Part shown: piece after piece, positions 5,646 to 7,039 of the stretch
Layout: each line of letters starts with the position of its first letter
Numbering within the stretch: position 1 is the stretch's first letter
Origin: CAZART01 sp964487555
GTDB lineage: Bacteria; Bacteroidota; Rhodothermia; Rhodothermales; VXPQ01
Length of the DNA: 7,039 nucleotides
Direction: 5' to 3'
NCBI GenBank assembly: GCA_964487555.1
Contig: CAZART010000190.1
Coordinates: forward strand, 1 to 7,039
Made by a program: the position numbers and the translations under genes
Notes under the pieces: model-generated
The model's database searches: none
What the model was told of the DNA's origin: nothing
Seen by the model: only the letters and a program-made list of their open reading frames with translations

Positions 5646-5710
5646 TCGAGCCCCCGCGCAGGTCTAGAGCGACCACCTGGGTACCGGTCACCACGTGCAC
5701 CTCACCGAAG

Positions 5711-5732
5711 TGGCGGGCCTTTTCGCCCGTCA
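5711..5732 (+). terminator. Possible weak terminator hairpin after the 97-residue gene
   Basis: TGGCGGGC (5711-5718) and GCCCGTCA (5725-5732) can form an 8-bp stem with one G-U pair around the loop cttttc. It lies between the small gene's stop and the oxidoreductase start. There is no T-tract after the stem, so intrinsic termination is doubtful; a 5'-leader structure for the oxidoreductase mRNA is an alternative. Confidence 0.35.
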
Positions 5733-5780
5733 TCCGTTATGTTGAAGGCGTCAACCGCTCGCGAACCAATCCCTGCCGCC

Positions 5781-7039
5781 ATGCGCCGGATCGCCGCCGT
5801 CCTCCTTTTCGCGCTGTTTCTCAGCTCCACCCCAACCGCCCACGCGCAGCCGGACTTCGAGGTCGACGTACTGGTCTACGGCGGCACGTCCGCCGGCGTC
5901 ATCGCCGCGTACACGGCGAAGATGTACGGCAGGAGCCTGCTCCTGGTCGAACCCGGCCGGCACCTCGGCGGGATGTCCTCCGGCGGCCTCGGCCAGACCG
6001 ACATCGGCAATAAATTCGCCGTCACCGGTCTCGCGCTGGACTTCTACCGCCGCGTGGGCCGCACGTACGGCTGGTTCGAAGCCTGGCAGTTCGAGCCGCA
6101 CGTGGCCGAGCAGGTCTTCGAGAGCTACGTCGATGAGGCCGACGTCGAGATCCTCTTCTCCCGCCACCTCACCGATCTCGACAAGGAAGGCACCGCCATT
6201 CGCCGCGTCACCCTCGAGTACGCCGGCTCCGGCGCGTCGTCGCCGCCGATCGTCGTGGCAGCAAATCAGTTCATCGACGCTTCTTATGAAGGCGACCTCA
6301 TGGCGGCCGCCGGCGCCTCGTACGTCGTGGGACGTGAAGCCAACAGCCAGTACGGCGAGACCCTCAACGGCGTCCAGCTCTTCGATCGGCACCAATTCCC
6401 CGACGGGATCGACCCCTACGTCGCCCCCGGCGATCCGTCCAGCGGGTTGGTCGCGGAGATCACCGGTGTAGGCGTGGCGGAAAACGGCACCGGCGATCGA
6501 GGCGTGCAGGCCTACAACTTTCGGATGTCCCTGTGCCGCGGCGGAGTGCCCATCGGCGAGCCCGACAACTACGCCCCGGATCGCTACGAGCTCCTGCTGC
6601 GCCGCATCGCCGCCGAGAGAACCGATTCCCTCAACCAGCTCTTCATCATTTCCCGGATGCCCAACGGCAAGACCGACTGGAACAACCGAGGCGGCTTCTC
6701 TACCGATTACATCGGCAAGAACTGGACCTATCCCGAGGCCGATTACGCCGAGCGCGCGGAGATCTGGAAAGAGCACGAAGACTACCAGAAAGGCCTCATC
6801 TACTTCATCGGACACGATCCCCGGATGCCCTCGCACCTCCGAGAAGAGATGCTCGGCTGGGGGTACTGCCGCGACGAATTTCTCGACACCGGCGGATGGC
6901 CCCACCAGCTCTACGTCCGCGAAGCGCGCCGCCTCGTCGGCGAATACGTGATGACCGAGCACAACAGCGTCGGCCGCGACGTCGTCGAAGACGGAATCGG
7001 CCTCGCCGCCTACACGATGGATTCGCACAACGTCCAGCG
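5781..7039 (+). CDS. Exported FAD-dependent oxidoreductase (FAD_oxidored family), 3' end outside window
   Basis: The frame is open from ATG 5781 to the right edge: 419 codons without a stop, so the C-terminus is missing. The N-terminus 'MRRIAAVLLFALFLSSTPTAHA' region is a signal peptide with probable cleavage after AHA (residue 22). Residues 28-60 form the FAD-binding Rossmann start: 'VDVLVYGGTSAGVIAAY', where the glycine motif is GGTSAG (34-39), ending with 'LLLVEPG' whose Glu57 would contact the ADP ribose. 'HLGGMSSGGLGQTD' (61-74) is characteristic of the FAD_oxidored (PF12831-type) family, often labelled xanthan lyase-like in databases. Further on are 'FIDASYEGDLMAAAGASYVVGRE' (about 164-186), 'AYNFRMSLCRGG' (about 245-256) and 'RMPNGKTDWNN' (about 292-302). 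The substrate is unknown. An in-frame ATG at 5739 would add 14 residues; no Shine-Dalgarno favours either, and 5781 gives the more usual signal peptide. Confidence 0.88.
   Translation, partial: MRRIAAVLLFALFLSSTPTAHAQPDFEVDVLVYGGTSAGVIAAYTAKMYGRSLLLVEPGRHLGGMSSGGLGQTDIGNKFAVTGLALDFYRRVGRTYGWFEAWQFEPHVAEQVFESYVDEADVEILFSRHLTDLDKEGTAIRRVTLEYAGSGASSPPIVVAANQFIDASYEGDLMAAAGASYVVGREANSQYGETLNGVQLFDRHQFPDGIDPYVAPGDPSSGLVAEITGVGVAENGTGDRGVQAYNFRMSLCRGGVPIGEPDNYAPDRYELLLRRIAAERTDSLNQLFIISRMPNGKTDWNNRGGFSTDYIGKNWTYPEADYAERAEIWKEHEDYQKGLIYFIGHDPRMPSHLREEMLGWGYCRDEFLDTGGWPHQLYVREARRLVGEYVMTEHNSVGRDVVEDGIGLAAYTMDSHNVQ

Noticed and set aside
5751..7028. A 425-codon open frame on the minus strand opposite the FAD oxidoreductase
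   Set aside because: The plus-strand frame has a signal peptide and clear FAD-family motifs. The antisense frame has low-complexity Val/Ala/Gly-rich sequence with no recognisable domain, typical of a shadow in GC-rich coding DNA.

Overview
The window looks like a chromosomal segment of a GC-rich Gram-negative bacterium. It encodes two lipoproteins with clear signal peptides, several exported proteins, a PQQ-dependent dehydrogenase, and an ECF sigma factor followed by a FecR-like membrane protein. These traits, together with weak or absent Shine-Dalgarno sequences at several starts, would fit the Bacteroidota/Rhodothermota side of the tree, for example a marine or halophilic Rhodothermales-like organism. 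That placement is inference from gene content, not something the sequence proves.

Layout. Positions 1-213 hold a 53-bp tandem repeat that enters from the left edge, and 214-411 is non-coding sequence with decayed fragments resembling it. Next come two plus-strand genes only 9 bp apart: a lipoprotein with one good and one degenerate ComEA-type helix-hairpin-helix segment (412-978), and a four-helix membrane protein of unknown function (988-1431). Facing them is a minus-strand operon read from 3300 down to 1471. It encodes an ECF sigma factor, a membrane protein overlapping it by the 4-bp ATGA, and a secreted DUF6265-type protein. The divergent gap 3301-3470 contains a perfect 13-bp inverted repeat. 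Rightward from it run a DoxX-family membrane protein (3471-3983), a PQQ-dependent aldose dehydrogenase-like lipoprotein (4038-5237), a 97-residue orphan protein (5352-5645), and an exported FAD-dependent oxidoreductase (5781 onward) cut by the right edge.

The most interesting unit is the sigma/membrane-protein pair. The partner has an N-terminal region resembling a FecR-type anti-sigma domain and one transmembrane helix. Where a FecR sensor domain would normally be, it has a C-terminal YCII/DGPF-like domain whose DGPF signature is lost. This suggests an ECF signalling system with an unusual sensor module on the far side of the membrane. DGPF proteins are known neighbours of ECF sigma factors (the ECF42 group), but there they are separate soluble proteins. 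The DUF6265 protein, last in the same operon, may be a target or partner.

The rightward genes look like redox and carbohydrate functions at the cell envelope: periplasmic PQQ sugar oxidation, a DoxX-type membrane protein and an exported flavoprotein. They may simply be neighbours rather than one pathway.
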